Assembly: GCA_018660685.1 (NCBI GenBank)
Contig: JABJJW010000014.1
Coordinates: forward strand, 62,001 to 126,000
DNA: 64,000 bases
Source: Flavobacteriales bacterium
GTDB taxonomy: Bacteria; Bacteroidota; Bacteroidia; Flavobacteriales_G; Salibacteraceae
Reading direction: 5' to 3'
The translations under genes and the position numbers were made by a program. Shown one piece after another: positions 30,316 through 40,012 of this stretch. A model generated the notes under the pieces. That model was given only the letters and a program-made list of their open reading frames with translations. It ran no database searches and was not told the origin of the DNA. The stretch's first letter is position 1. The number at the start of each line of letters is the position of its first letter.

Positions 30316-30942
30316 TTACTTTAATACTTCGTTGATCTTGTCTAATGCACCCTCGCAAATGATAAGAACTGCAGCGTTCATGATATCATATGTGTTAAGG
30401 CTATCGACTGAAACTACTTTGGTCTTAGGAACGTTACGAGAGCTCAAAATCAAGTTCTCATTTTCTCCGTTTGCAACAAACAGAGTTTTGGTTCCACTCA
30501 ATTCAAGTCCTTTTAGTATGTCCACAAAAGAGCTCGTCTTCGGAGCATCTAATTGGAAATCCTCAAGAACCTTTAAGTTCTTTGCCTGTGCTTTTGTAGA
30601 TAGGGCAGATTTTCGAGCAAGTCGCTTAACCTTTTTGTTCACCTTGAAACCGTAGTCTCTTGGTTCTGGTCCGAATGCTGTACCACCACCAACAAAAATT
30701 GGACTTCTAAGGCTACCAGCTCTGGCTGTACCTGTTCCTTTTTGTCGCTTAATCTTACGGGTACTGTAAGAGACATCTGCTCTTGCCTTAGCCTTATGAG
30801 TTCCTTGACGCTTGTTGGCCATGAACTGCTTTACATCTAAGTACACAGCGTGTTCGTTCGGTTCTATGCCAAACACCTCTTTTTCAAGCTTGACCTTCTT
30901 TCCGGTCTCCTTTCCTTGTGTGTTGTAAACTGCGAATTCCAT
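30316..30942 (-). CDS. rplD: 50S ribosomal protein L4
   Basis: L4 reaches into the nascent-peptide tunnel and in E. coli represses the S10 operon. The 208-residue protein has the loop 'KRQKGTGTARAGSLRSPIFV' and 'NVPKTKVVSVDSLNTYDIM'. Shares 1 nt with rplC. Confidence 0.98.
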   Translation of the reverse strand: MEFAVYNTQGKETGKKVKLEKEVFGIEPNEHAVYLDVKQFMANKRQGTHKAKARADVSYSTRKIKRQKGTGTARAGSLRSPIFVGGGTAFGPEPRDYGFKVNKKVKRLARKSALSTKAQAKNLKVLEDFQLDAPKTSSFVDILKGLELSGTKTLFVANGENENLILSSRNVPKTKVVSVDSLNTYDIMNAAVLIICEGALDKINEVLK

Positions 30943-31559
30943 TACTTCTCAATTATGACATATGACCCTTTAGTTCCAGGAACAGCTCCTTTCACCAAAA
31001 CGACGTTCTTATCAGCTAAGACTTTAACTATTTGTAGGTTAATCATTTTAACCCTCTTTCCGCCCATTCTTCCTGCCATACGCATACCTTTAAATACGCG
31101 TGATGGAGTTGAACAAGCTCCGATAGATCCTGGTGCTCTCAGTCGATTGTGCTGACCGTGAGTCGCATCTCCAACTCCGTGGAAGCCGTGACGCTTAACT
31201 ACACCCTGAAATCCTTTTCCTTTTGAAGTACCAGCAACGTCAACGAACTCTCCTTCTTCGAAAATTTCCACGTTAATCTCGTCTCCTACTTGATGCTCTC
31301 CACCCCAATTACGGAACTCAATAGACTTCCTTTTTGAATTGGAATTAGCTTTACTGTAATGTCCTTTTTGACTCTTGTTTGCGTTCTTCTCTGGAAGATC
31401 ATCAAACGATAGCTGACAAGCTGTATAACCGTCAACGTCATCTGTTCTAACCTGAGTAACTACACACGGACCTGCTTCAATTACAGTACAAGGAATATTC
31501 TTTCCTTCTTCACTATACACGCTGGTCATGCCAACCTTCTTACCTATTATGCCTAACAT
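30942..31559 (-). CDS. rplC: 50S ribosomal protein L3
   Basis: L3 initiates 50S assembly and its loop reaches the peptidyl-transferase centre. The 205-residue protein has '[19 protein letters not shown]' and '[19 protein letters not shown]', '[20 protein letters not shown]'. Confidence 0.98.
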   Translation of the reverse strand: MLGIIGKKVGMTSVYSEEGKNIPCTVIEAGPCVVTQVRTDDVDGYTACQLSFDDLPEKNANKSQKGHYSKANSNSKRKSIEFRNWGGEHQVGDEINVEIFEEGEFVDVAGTSKGKGFQGVVKRHGFHGVGDATHGQHNRLRAPGSIGACSTPSRVFKGMRMAGRMGGKRVKMINLQIVKVLADKNVVLVKGAVPGTKGSYVIIEK

Positions 31560-31581
31560 TTTCTAGCTCCTTATTTAAAGG

Positions 31582-31887
31582 TTACACCTTGATTTCTACA
31601 TCAACACCACTTGGTAGTTCTAATCCCATCAAAGCATCGATGGTTTTAGATGAACTACTATAGATGTCCATCAATCTTTTGTAGCTGGAAAGCTGAAATT
31701 GTTCGCGTGACTTCTTGTTTACATGCGGTGATTTAAGCACCGTATATATCTGCTTCTGAGTGGGCAGAGGAATCGGTCCGCTAACAACAGCTCCTGTTGT
31801 CTTGACAGTCTTCACAATCTTCTCAGCAGACTTGTCTACCAAGTTGTGATCATAAGACTTCAATTTTATTCTGATTCGTTGCGCCAT
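31582..31887 (-). CDS. rpsJ: 30S ribosomal protein S10
   Basis: S10 (NusE) works in the 30S head and in transcription antitermination with NusB and NusG. The 101-residue protein has '[20 protein letters not shown]' and '[19 protein letters not shown]'. The preceding gene is fusA, not tuf, so the str and S10 operons are directly fused. Confidence 0.98.
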   Translation of the reverse strand: MAQRIRIKLKSYDHNLVDKSAEKIVKTVKTTGAVVSGPIPLPTQKQIYTVLKSPHVNKKSREQFQLSSYKRLMDIYSSSSKTIDALMGLELPSGVDVEIKV

Positions 31888-31908
31888 TTCGCTTTGTTAA
31901 TTATCTAT

Positions 31909-34017
31909 TTAGGCTCCTTGTAATTTACCTTTCACTTCATCAATCACCTCTTTCGCGATGTGCTTTGGAGCCTCATCATAGTGAGAGAATTCCATTGTAC
32001 TAGTGGCACGACCAGATGTGATTGTTCTTAATTGAGTTACGTATCCAAACATTTCTGAAAGTGGAACCTTGGCCTTAATGACCTTTGATCCCGCACGATC
32101 GTCCATGCCTTCAACAACTCCTCTTCTTCTATTCAAGTCACCTACCACGTCACCCATATTCGCTTCTGGTGTAACAACTTCCAATTTCATAACTGGCTCC
32201 ATCAAAACAGGATTACAGCTCGGCATGGCAGTTCTATAAGCAAGCTTGGCAGCGAGCTCGAATGATAATTGATCAGAATCCACCGGGTGGAACGATCCAT
32301 CATGAAGAGTAACTTTTAGATTGTCAACAGTGTATCCGGCAAGAACACCGTTTGTCATTGACTCTTTAAATCCTTTTTCAACAGAAGGGATGAATTCTCT
32401 TGGAATTCGACCACCTTTCACAGCACTTTCGAATATCAAACCTGGATTCTCAGCATCGCCTGGTTCAATTGTAATAACAATGTCAGCGAACTTACCACGT
32501 CCACCAGTTTGCTTCTTGTATACCTCGCGGTGCTCGATTGTCCCGGTAATCGCTTCTTTATAGTTAACCTGAGGAGCCCCTTGATTACACTCAACCTTGA
32601 ATTCACGCTTCAAACGATCGATGATAATGTCAAGGTGTAATTCACCCATTCCGCTTAATACTGTCTGACCTGATTCTTCATCCGTGTGAATTGTCAAGGT
32701 TGGATCTTCTTCAGAAAGCTTTCCAAGACCAACACCTAACTTGTCTATGTCAGCCTGAGTTTTTGGCTCAATTGCGATTCCAATTACTGGATCAGGGAAG
32801 TCCATCGATTCGAGAACGATTGGGGACTTCTCAGCACAGAGTGTATCTCCAGTTTTGATATCCTTGAACCCAACAAGTGCCCCGATATCTCCACAGTGCA
32901 ATTCAGGAATCTGGTTTTGCTTGTTTGCGTGCATCTGGAAAATCCGAGAAATCCTCTCTTTGTTTCCTGATCGTGTATTCAATACATATGTTCCTGCTTG
33001 AAGAACGCCAGAATATGCTCTAGTGAAGCAAAGACGTCCAACAAAAGGATCAGTTGCAATTTTGAAAGCAAGCGCGCTGAAAGGTTCATTTGGATCCGGT
33101 TTACGGCTCTCTTCTTCTTCAGTGCGTGGGTTTGTTCCAACAATGGCGTCAGCATCAAGTGGCGAAGGGAGAATCTCCATAACCATGTCAAGCATTGCCT
33201 GAACACCCTTATTCTTGAAAGCGGAACCGCACATCATAGGAACTACTTTTCCTGCGATAGTTGCTTCGCGAAGTGCAGCAAGGATTTCAGCCTCAGTTAG
33301 AGATTCTGGATCCTCAAAGTACTTCTCCATTAAATGATCATCGAATTCAGCTACAGCCTCAAGCAATTGCTCGCGGTACTGAGTAGCTTCTTCTAAAATG
33401 TCCTCTGGAATTGCGATCGTCTCGAAAGTCATTCCAAGATCTTCTTCATCCCAAACAATGCCTCTAAAGTTGATTAAATCAACTACTCCTTTAAATGTCT
33501 CTTCAGCTCCAATTGGAATTTGAAGTGGAAGAGCGTGGCTACCCAACATCTCTTTTACCTGACGACAAACCATCAAGAAATCCGCTCCTTGACGATCCAT
33601 CTTGTTGACGAATCCAATTCTAGGAACGTTGTAATTATTTGCCAGTCTCCAGTTAGTTTCAGATTGAGGCTCAACACCATCAACAGCACTAAACAAGAAA
33701 ACCAATCCATCAAGGACGCGAAGCGAACGGTTAACTTCAACCGTAAAGTCAACGTGACCTGGGGTGTCAATAATATTGACGTGATAGTCTTGCTCTCGGT
33801 AGACCCAATTCAATGTCGTTGCAGCAGAGGTAATAGTAATCCCTCTCTCCTGCTCCTGCTCCATCCAATCCATGGTCGCTGCACCATCGTGTACTTCACC
33901 AATCTTGTGACTTACTCCACCATAGTATAGGATACGCTCAGTCGTAGTCGTTTTGCCAGCGTCAATGTGCGCTGCGATCCCGATGTTACGTGTGAATTTT
34001 AAATCTCTCTTAGCCAT
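31909..34017 (-). CDS. fusA: Elongation factor G
   Basis: EF-G is the GTPase that drives tRNA-mRNA translocation and, with RRF, ribosome recycling. The 702-residue protein has all G motifs: '[15 protein letters not shown]' (G1), '[11 protein letters not shown]' (G2), 'DTPGHVDFT' (G3) and '[10 protein letters not shown]' (G4). '[18 protein letters not shown]' lies in domain III and '[16 protein letters not shown]' in domain IV. It is placed in the str order between rpsG and rpsJ. Confidence 0.98.
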   Translation of the reverse strand: MAKRDLKFTRNIGIAAHIDAGKTTTTERILYYGGVSHKIGEVHDGAATMDWMEQEQERGITITSAATTLNWVYREQDYHVNIIDTPGHVDFTVEVNRSLRVLDGLVFLFSAVDGVEPQSETNWRLANNYNVPRIGFVNKMDRQGADFLMVCRQVKEMLGSHALPLQIPIGAEETFKGVVDLINFRGIVWDEEDLGMTFETIAIPEDILEEATQYREQLLEAVAEFDDHLMEKYFEDPESLTEAEILAALREATIAGKVVPMMCGSAFKNKGVQAMLDMVMEILPSPLDADAIVGTNPRTEEEESRKPDPNEPFSALAFKIATDPFVGRLCFTRAYSGVLQAGTYVLNTRSGNKERISRIFQMHANKQNQIPELHCGDIGALVGFKDIKTGDTLCAEKSPIVLESMDFPDPVIGIAIEPKTQADIDKLGVGLGKLSEEDPTLTIHTDEESGQTVLSGMGELHLDIIIDRLKREFKVECNQGAPQVNYKEAITGTIEHREVYKKQTGGRGKFADIVITIEPGDAENPGLIFESAVKGGRIPREFIPSVEKGFKESMTNGVLAGYTVDNLKVTLHDGSFHPVDSDQLSFELAAKLAYRTAMPSCNPVLMEPVMKLEVVTPEANMGDVVGDLNRRRGVVEGMDDRAGSKVIKAKVPLSEMFGYVTQLRTITSGRATSTMEFSHYDEAPKHIAKEVIDEVKGKLQGA

Positions 34018-34039
34018 TTCAGTTTTCGATCAATCTGGA

Positions 34040-34507
34040 TTAGAATCTGTAGTGAGCAAAAGCCTTGTTAGCTTCCGCCATACGATGCGTATCCTCTTTC
34101 TTCTTATAAGCAGCGCCTTCTTCTTTAGCAGCAGCCATTATTTCGTCAGCAAGCTTTTCAGCCATGCTTCGTCCGTTTCTTTTAGTAGAAGATGCAATCA
34201 ACCACTTCATGCCCATGCTCAATTTTCTTGAGTTCCGGATTTCTTGTGGAATTTGAAATGTTGCACCACCCACTCTTCTAGATCTTACTTCTACTTGAGG
34301 AGTAACGTTCTCAACTGCCTTTTTCCATGAGTCAAGACCACCTTCTTCCGTCTTACTATCTACGATATCCATTGCATCATAGAAAATCTTGTATGCAAGG
34401 GACTTCTTACCGTCCTTCATAAGGTTGTTAACAAACACGGATACCATTTCATTTCCGTATCGTGGATCAGGGGTAACAATTCTTCTTTTCGCTCTACCTT
34501 TTCTCAT
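34040..34507 (-). CDS. rpsG: 30S ribosomal protein S7
   Basis: S7 nucleates folding of the 16S 3' domain and represses the str operon in E. coli. The 155-residue protein starts '[20 protein letters not shown]' and has '[20 protein letters not shown]'. Confidence 0.98.
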   Translation of the reverse strand: MRKGRAKRRIVTPDPRYGNEMVSVFVNNLMKDGKKSLAYKIFYDAMDIVDSKTEEGGLDSWKKAVENVTPQVEVRSRRVGGATFQIPQEIRNSRKLSMGMKWLIASSTKRNGRSMAEKLADEIMAAAKEEGAAYKKKEDTHRMAEANKAFAHYRF

Positions 34508-34515
34508 CGTTGCGG

Positions 34516-34890
34516 TTATTTCTTAGGCCGTTTAGCGCCGTACTTAGATCTTCTTTGTTTTCTACCCTCAACACCAGCTGTATCCAATGCTCCACGCACG
34601 ATGTGATATCGCACACCTGGAAGATCTTTTACTCTTCCTCCTCTCACTAGCACGATAGAGTGCTCTTGAAGATTGTGGCCTTCTCCTGGGATATAGGCGT
34701 TCACTTCATTCTGATTGGTGAGCCTTACCCTAGCTACTTTTCTCATAGCTGAGTTAGGCTTCTTCGGTGTAGTGGTGTACACACGCACACATACTCCGCG
34801 TCTCTGAGGGCAAGAAGTCAACGCAGCACTTTTGCTGGTTTTCGACTTACTCTGACGACCTTTTCTAACTAATTGTGATATCGTTGGCAT
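34516..34890 (-). CDS. rpsL: 30S ribosomal protein S12
   Basis: S12 is the decoding-centre protein and first gene of the ribosomal operon. The 124-residue protein has '[20 protein letters not shown]' and '[20 protein letters not shown]'. The lysines at the two classic streptomycin-resistance positions are the sensitive (wild-type) residues. A promoter and a 5'-terminal hairpin lie upstream with a leader of about 58 nt. Confidence 0.98.
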   Translation of the reverse strand: MPTISQLVRKGRQSKSKTSKSAALTSCPQRRGVCVRVYTTTPKKPNSAMRKVARVRLTNQNEVNAYIPGEGHNLQEHSIVLVRGGRVKDLPGVRYHIVRGALDTAGVEGRKQRRSKYGAKRPKK

Positions 34891-34933
34891 TAGTACCTTT
34901 TATCTGTGTTTTCCTGACGTATAGACAATATTT

Positions 34934-34949
34934 CCCCTTTAAAAAGGGG
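34934..34949 (-). promoter_or_regulatory. 5'-terminal hairpin of the ribosomal operon mRNA
   Basis: CCCCTTT and AAAGGGG form a perfect 7-bp stem around a 2-base centre; the real loop must open a pair or more. It starts about where transcription should begin downstream of the TACCTTTG box, so the long mRNA would start in a stem-loop. It is not followed by a T run. Confidence 0.55.
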
Positions 34950-34952
34950 GCG

Positions 34953-34983
34953 CAAAGGTACACGATTAAATCTTTTACACAAT
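34953..34983 (-). promoter_or_regulatory. Promoter of the rpsL-to-rplQ operon
   Basis: On the minus strand TTG is followed after about 19 nt by TACCTTTG (34960-34953), matching the Bacteroidota TTTG/TAnnTTTG arrangement. The predicted start near 34948 leaves a leader of about 58 nt before rpsL. This is the only strong promoter candidate seen for the 18-kb operon. Confidence 0.7.
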
Positions 34984-35132
34984 GCAGGGTAGATTATTTT
35001 TTTTCAGACTCCCGTTTTTAAAGCATTATATATCTGAAATCTCGGCTTTTAGGTGGTCTTTTTACCCCCTATTTTGACCTGCTGTTAATAAATTCCGTTG
35101 CCCTTTTCGTCAGTTCGCCATGAATGAGAAAA

Positions 35133-35140
35133 TAACTTTG
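35133..35140 (+). promoter_or_regulatory. -7 box for the uvrD group
   Basis: TAACTTTG fits TAnnTTTG and ends 19 nt before the helicase ATG. The -33 region is not clear. It is divergent from the rpsL promoter, about 150 nt away; the space between holds no other recognisable element. Confidence 0.5.
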
Positions 35141-35159
35141 ACGGTTTCGACCACCAAGA

Positions 35160-37424
35160 ATGTCCTATCTCGAAGAGTTAAACGAAGTTCAGCGTCAAGC
35201 CGTAATCCATACGGATGGACCTATTATGGTACTAGCCGGAGCAGGCTCTGGCAAGACGCGCGTACTAACCTATAGAATCGCCTATCTAATTGAACAAGGC
35301 GTCGACCCATTCAATATACTCTCGCTGACCTTTACTAATAAGGCGGCACGAGAAATGAAAGATCGCATTAGTCGAATTGTGGGCGACCCCATGGCCAAGG
35401 CATTGTGGATGGGAACATTTCACTCGGTGTTTGCAAAAATCTTGCGATTCGAATCAGACCGAATTGGGTACCCATCAAATTTCACCATTTACGACATGGA
35501 TGATTCAAAGAATCTCATCAAATCCATTATCAAGGAAATGAAGCTTGATGACAAGGTCTACAAACCCCAATTAGTACAACGAAGAATCTCGGCAGCAAAG
35601 AACAGTTTAATCAGTGCCGCAGCTTACCAAAAAGACACCTCTATATATGGCGACGATTCAAAAGCCAAAAAACCCTTGCTCGGAAAGATCTATTCGACCT
35701 ACGAAAAGAGATGCTTTAAAGCGGGCGCCATGGACTTCGATGACCTGCTCTTTCAAACCAACCTTTTATTCAAAAAGCATGATGAAGCTTTGCTTAAGTA
35801 TCAAGACAAGTTTCGATACATCATGGTTGATGAGTTCCAGGACACCAACTTCGCTCAAGGGAACATCTTAAAAATGCTCGCTGCGCGTCACGAAAACATC
35901 TGTGTAGTCGGAGATGATGCTCAAAGCATTTACGCCTTTCGCGGAGCCAACATCCAAAACATCCTACAATTCAAAAGCAGATACCCGGATGTTGAGATTT
36001 TCAAACTCGAACAGAATTACCGTTCAACCAAGACGATTGTTGAAGCAGCCAATCAAATAATCAGCAACAATAAAGAGCAGCTTAAGAAAGATGTTTGGAC
36101 ATCTAACACCCAAGGCGAGCCTATCAAGCTTATAAAATGTCTATCCGAAACTGAAGAAGGAAACTTCATTGGTTCAGAGATTCTCGACATTAAAGGAAAA
36201 GAAGGAAACACCGAAGATGACTTTGCTATTCTCTATAGAACCAATGCCCAATCTCGGGCTCTGGAAGAAGCTCTGAGAAAGCGTAACATCCAGTACAGAA
36301 TTTATGGAGGCCTCAGCTTCTATCAGCGGAAGGAAATCAAAGACCTGCTCGCATACTGCAAACTTTGCGTCAACCCCAATGACGAAGAAGCATTCAAGCG
36401 AATACTTAATTATCCTGCTCGGGGTATTGGTCAGACCACAAAGGGCAAAATCACCATTGCCGCATCAGAAGAAGGCAAATCACCTTGGGAGATAATTTGC
36501 AACCTAGCAGAGGCCCGGCTAAAAATTAATTCTGGTACCGCTCAAAAAATCAGCGACTTCGTTGATATGATCCGGAGCTTTCAAATCATGTCCTCTGACA
36601 AGGATGCTTATGAGGTTGGAAATCGCATTGCCTCTACAACTGGAATATTAAAGTCATTCTATTCAGACAAGACACCCGAAGGCATCAGCAGATATGAGAA
36701 CATCCAAGAGTTACTCTCTGGAATGAAGGAATTCTCCGAAATCGATTTGAGTGAAGAAGAAAAGGACATCGATAACCCCAGGTCTCTCGGTCTCTTCATG
36801 GAGGATGTTTCGCTCCTGACCGATGTTGATTTAAAAGACAAGAAGGAAGACGGGTTGCCCAAAGTTTCGTTGATGACAGTTCACTCAGCAAAAGGATTGG
36901 AATTCCCTTATGTCTTTATTTCTGGCCTCGAAGAAGATCTATTTCCTTCTCAAATGAGTGTAAACTCGAGAGCAGATCTCGAAGAAGAACGAAGGTTGTT
37001 CTATGTAGCGGTGACGCGAGCGGAGCAACGAGCCTTTCTGTCATATGCATCCACGAGATTTCGCTTCGGAAATATGCAGTACTGCGAGCCAAGTAGATTT
37101 ATTTCAGAAATTAGTTCGAGCCTAATTGATTCTCCAGCGATTCAAAAGGTGTCGGCCAAGCGTGAATTGAGCTCAGGCTATAAATTGTCAAAGCATGTAA
37201 CCAAACGAAAGCTCGTTAGACCAAATCAATCTTCTGGAGGAGTGGATGTGCGAGTGATGGAGCAGCTGGAAATCGGATCCCAAGTAAAACACGATCGGTT
37301 CGGAATCGGAGAAATTGTAGGCTTAGAAGGTGAGATGCCGAACCGAAAAGCGACCGTAGAATTTAAAGCCATTGGTAAGAAGCAACTTTTGCTCAAATTT
37401 GCCAAGCTCGAAATCATCGAGTGA
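35160..37424 (+). CDS. UvrD/PcrA-type ATP-dependent DNA helicase
   Basis: A superfamily 1A 3'-5' helicase of 754 residues, acting in nucleotide excision repair, mismatch repair or removal of proteins from DNA. Motifs in order: Q motif 'LNEVQRQAV', Walker A 'AGAGSGKTR' (26-34), 'LTFTNKAAREMK' (Ia), 'DEFQDTN' (II), 'DDAQSIYAFRGA' (III), 'LEQNYRST' (IV), 'MTVHSAKGLEFP' (V) and 'LFYVAVTRAEQR' (VI). The C-terminal ~50 residues ('GSQVKHDRFGIGEIVGLEG') form the Tudor-like fold that contacts RNA polymerase in PcrA. UvrD versus PcrA cannot be decided. The next gene overlaps or follows within 14 nt. Confidence 0.96.
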   Translation: MSYLEELNEVQRQAVIHTDGPIMVLAGAGSGKTRVLTYRIAYLIEQGVDPFNILSLTFTNKAAREMKDRISRIVGDPMAKALWMGTFHSVFAKILRFESDRIGYPSNFTIYDMDDSKNLIKSIIKEMKLDDKVYKPQLVQRRISAAKNSLISAAAYQKDTSIYGDDSKAKKPLLGKIYSTYEKRCFKAGAMDFDDLLFQTNLLFKKHDEALLKYQDKFRYIMVDEFQDTNFAQGNILKMLAARHENICVVGDDAQSIYAFRGANIQNILQFKSRYPDVEIFKLEQNYRSTKTIVEAANQIISNNKEQLKKDVWTSNTQGEPIKLIKCLSETEEGNFIGSEILDIKGKEGNTEDDFAILYRTNAQSRALEEALRKRNIQYRIYGGLSFYQRKEIKDLLAYCKLCVNPNDEEAFKRILNYPARGIGQTTKGKITIAASEEGKSPWEIICNLAEARLKINSGTAQKISDFVDMIRSFQIMSSDKDAYEVGNRIASTTGILKSFYSDKTPEGISRYENIQELLSGMKEFSEIDLSEEEKDIDNPRSLGLFMEDVSLLTDVDLKDKKEDGLPKVSLMTVHSAKGLEFPYVFISGLEEDLFPSQMSVNSRADLEEERRLFYVAVTRAEQRAFLSYASTRFRFGNMQYCEPSRFISEISSSLIDSPAIQKVSAKRELSSGYKLSKHVTKRKLVRPNQSSGGVDVRVMEQLEIGSQVKHDRFGIGEIVGLEGEMPNRKATVEFKAIGKKQLLLKFAKLEIIE

Positions 37425-37438
37425 GAGAACAAGATATA

Positions 37439-38050
37439 ATGGAGTACAATACACAGAAGGAAGAATTGAAGTTGGCGGAATACGGAAGGTACGTCCAAGA
37501 TTTGGTTGACCATGCACTTACGATCGAAAGCAAAGAAGAGCGTAACAAAGCAGCCAATGCCATAGTCCAGATCATGACACAAATGAATCCTGGCTTTAAA
37601 GGCAACGATGAATTACAGCTAAAGCTTTGGGATGATTTGTTCATTATGAGCAACTACAAGCTCGATGTAGACTCCCCATTCCCTAAGCCGGAACCTAAAA
37701 ATGATTCGCCAGCTGAAAAGATCACATACCCCGATCAAGGATTCAAATTCAGACATTATGGTAAGATCATTGAGGATTTAATCGACGGTGCGCGCAAGAT
37801 TGAAGATGTTGAAGAGAAAAAGGCGCTGACTGGCATGATAGCCAACCTGATGAAGAAGAGTTATTTGAACTTCAATAGAGATTCTGTCAATGACGAGATG
37901 ATTGTAGATCAGCTCAAAGAAATGTCAAACAATGAGTTGGAATTTGCTGATGACTTTAAATTCCAGCACACAAATGACATTTTAAGCAGTTCTCCGAGGA
38001 GAACCAACAAACAAAATAAAGGCCGCAGTAAGCGGAAGTGGAAAAAATAG
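37439..38050 (+). CDS. DUF4290-family protein
   Basis: A 203-residue protein of a Bacteroidota-specific family without known function. It has 'MEYNTQKEELKLAEYGRYV', 'IMTQMNPGFKG', 'KLWDDLFIMS' and a lysine/arginine-rich C-terminus ('NKQNKGRSKRKWKK'). I chose the ATG at 37439 because it gives the family's 'MEYNTQ' start; an in-frame GTG at 37421 overlaps the helicase stop and would add six residues. It is conserved next to murA in this phylum, which hints at an envelope or cell-wall link, but nothing in the sequence shows this. Confidence 0.88.
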   Translation: MEYNTQKEELKLAEYGRYVQDLVDHALTIESKEERNKAANAIVQIMTQMNPGFKGNDELQLKLWDDLFIMSNYKLDVDSPFPKPEPKNDSPAEKITYPDQGFKFRHYGKIIEDLIDGARKIEDVEEKKALTGMIANLMKKSYLNFNRDSVNDEMIVDQLKEMSNNELEFADDFKFQHTNDILSSSPRRTNKQNKGRSKRKWKK

Positions 38051-38062
38051 CCAACGTATTCT

Positions 38063-39367
38063 ATGGGATCATTTCATATTGAGGGTGGAAATAAATTAAA
38101 AGGCACTCTCAAACCTCAAGGAGCGAAGAACGAAGCTCTCCAAATCCTGTGCGCAACCCTTCTCACAGATGAAGAGGTCGAAATCAAGAACATCCCAGAC
38201 ATCGTTGATGTCAATAAGCTCATAGATCTTCTTGGTTCGCTTGGGGTAACCGTTCAAAATAAAGGTGACGGTCACTACATTTTTCAAGCGAAAGATGTTG
38301 ATGTGGACTACCTCAGTTCGAAAGAGTTCAGCGAAAAAGGCTCTAGTCTAAGAGGGTCAATCATGATTGTTGGACCACTTTTAGCTCGATTTGGGAAAGG
38401 ATACATTCCAAAACCAGGCGGGGACAAGATTGGAAGAAGAAGGCTCGACACCCATTTCATTGGCTTTCAAAATCTAGGCGCTCATTTTGAGTACGACTCG
38501 AAGCAACATTTTTATAAGGCTACAGCAGATCGGCTTCATGGTACTTACATGCTCCTTGATGAGGCGAGTGTCACAGGTACAGCCAACGTGGTCATGGCTG
38601 CAGTTCTTGCAGAAGGTGTGACCACTATTTATAACGCCGCTTGCGAACCGTATTTGCAACAGCTCTGTCGAATGTTGAATTCTATGGGGGCGAAGATCAC
38701 TGGCGTGGGTTCAAACTTGCTCAACATTGAAGGCGTTGAAAAGCTACATGGATGCCAGCATTCGATCTTACCTGACATGATCGAGGTGGGCTCATTCATT
38801 GGTTTAGCTGCTATGACCCAAAGTGAAATTCGACTTGATGGCGTAGGTTATGATCACTTAGGAATGATTCCAAGCGTTTTTCGAAAACTTGGAATTGAAA
38901 TTATTCGGGAAGGTGATGACATCATTGTGCCGGAACAAGAATTATATGAGGTCGAATCATTTATTGATGGTTCCATTTTAACGATCGCCGATGCCCCATG
39001 GCCAGGATTTACACCAGACTTACTCAGCATCATACTTGTAGTTGCTACGCAGGCTAAAGGCAGCTTGCTCATTCATCAGAAGATGTTTGAAAGCCGCCTA
39101 TTCTTTGTAGACAAACTGATTGACATGGGTGCCCAAATCATCTTGTGTGATCCTCATAGAGCAACTGTGATTGGTCAAGGACGCCATAACCCGCTCAGAG
39201 GAATTCAAATGACGTCACCAGATATCCGTGCGGGAGTTTCCCTTCTGATTGCTGCCCTATCGGCAGAGGGTACCAGTGTGATCAAGAATATTGAACAAAT
39301 AGATCGCGGTTATCAAAACATTGATGGGCGCCTGAATGCCATTGGCGCGAACATTGTGAGACGCTAA
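38063..39367 (+). CDS. murA: UDP-N-acetylglucosamine 1-carboxyvinyltransferase
   Basis: MurA transfers enolpyruvate from PEP to UDP-GlcNAc, the first committed step of peptidoglycan synthesis. The 434-residue protein has the 'GAKNEAL' substrate motif (K22, N23) and a two-domain EPT fold. In the catalytic loop, 'KPGGDKIGRR', Asp121 stands where E. coli has Cys115. Natural Asp variants, as in mycobacteria and Chlamydia, are active but are not alkylated by fosfomycin, so intrinsic insensitivity is expected. It follows the DUF4290 gene by 12 nt and precedes a TlpA-like gene by 12 nt. Confidence 0.97.
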   Translation: MGSFHIEGGNKLKGTLKPQGAKNEALQILCATLLTDEEVEIKNIPDIVDVNKLIDLLGSLGVTVQNKGDGHYIFQAKDVDVDYLSSKEFSEKGSSLRGSIMIVGPLLARFGKGYIPKPGGDKIGRRRLDTHFIGFQNLGAHFEYDSKQHFYKATADRLHGTYMLLDEASVTGTANVVMAAVLAEGVTTIYNAACEPYLQQLCRMLNSMGAKITGVGSNLLNIEGVEKLHGCQHSILPDMIEVGSFIGLAAMTQSEIRLDGVGYDHLGMIPSVFRKLGIEIIREGDDIIVPEQELYEVESFIDGSILTIADAPWPGFTPDLLSIILVVATQAKGSLLIHQKMFESRLFFVDKLIDMGAQIILCDPHRATVIGQGRHNPLRGIQMTSPDIRAGVSLLIAALSAEGTSVIKNIEQIDRGYQNIDGRLNAIGANIVRR

Positions 39368-39379
39368 TAAATCAATCCC

Positions 39380-39922
39380 ATGAAAGCACTAATCGCCTCG
39401 TTGGCATTCCTTTTAATCTCTCTCGGTCACACTACTGGGATTTATTCCAATGTGGATCATCTCGACTTTACTGGTGCACGCATTGGTGATGTTGCCCCTG
39501 ACATTGCTCTTCCTAGTCCATCAGGAAAGTCATTAAAGCTATCGTCCCTCAGAGGTAAGATTGTTCTTGTCGATTTTTGGGCGTCATGGTGTGGACCATG
39601 CCGAAGGGAAAACCCAAATGTTGTTCGAGCCTACAACAAGTACAGAAAAGCAAAATTTAAGGATGCCAAGGGATTTGAGGTGTTTAGCGTTTCATTGGAT
39701 GGAAATCACAAATCTTGGGTATCAGCAATTGAAAATGACGGGTTAATTTGGAAGTATCACGTCAGTGACTTAAAAAAATGGAGAAGCTCCGCCGCCAAAC
39801 TCTATGGAGTAGGCTCCATTCCGAGCAGCTATCTGGTTGATCAGAATGGGATTATCATTGCGAAGAACCTCCGAGGGCCAATGATCGACCAACAAATGGA
39901 CGCTCTCATTAAAGAGCTCTGA
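39380..39922 (+). CDS. TlpA/ResA-type periplasmic thioredoxin-fold protein
   Basis: A 180-residue protein with an N-terminal signal-like segment ('MKALIASLAFLLISLGHTT') lacking a lipobox, and an AhpC/TSA-thioredoxin domain over the remainder. The redox site WCGPC lies at 70-74, followed by 'RRENPNV'. The cis-proline region 'GVGSIPSSYLVD' is present. It is the last gene of the helicase-DUF4290-murA group. The thioredoxin half closely resembles that of the lipoprotein at 6430-7593. The target is unknown; thiol-disulfide maintenance of envelope proteins is the likely role. Confidence 0.9.
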   Translation: MKALIASLAFLLISLGHTTGIYSNVDHLDFTGARIGDVAPDIALPSPSGKSLKLSSLRGKIVLVDFWASWCGPCRRENPNVVRAYNKYRKAKFKDAKGFEVFSVSLDGNHKSWVSAIENDGLIWKYHVSDLKKWRSSAAKLYGVGSIPSSYLVDQNGIIIAKNLRGPMIDQQMDALIKEL

Positions 39923-39941
39923 CAGTCCTTCTGTTTTTTTT
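39921..39941 (+). terminator. Weak intrinsic terminator after the TlpA-like gene
   Basis: A 4-bp stem (ACAG with CTGT, loop TCCTT) is followed by about seven further T. The stem is short, so termination may be partial; it overlaps the last base or two of the stop codon region. Confidence 0.4.
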
Positions 39942-39973
39942 CTGACAATCTGTCTTTCGATGAAGGATGGCAA

Positions 39974-39981
39974 TACATTTG
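39974..39981 (+). promoter_or_regulatory. -7 box for grpE-dnaJ
   Basis: TACATTTG matches TAnnTTTG and ends 31 nt before the grpE ATG. No CIRCE-type inverted repeat is visible between it and the gene, so HrcA control is not suggested. Confidence 0.55.
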
Positions 39982-40012
39982 CCGACCATTTTGCGTTCCA
40001 AAATTTAGGGAT

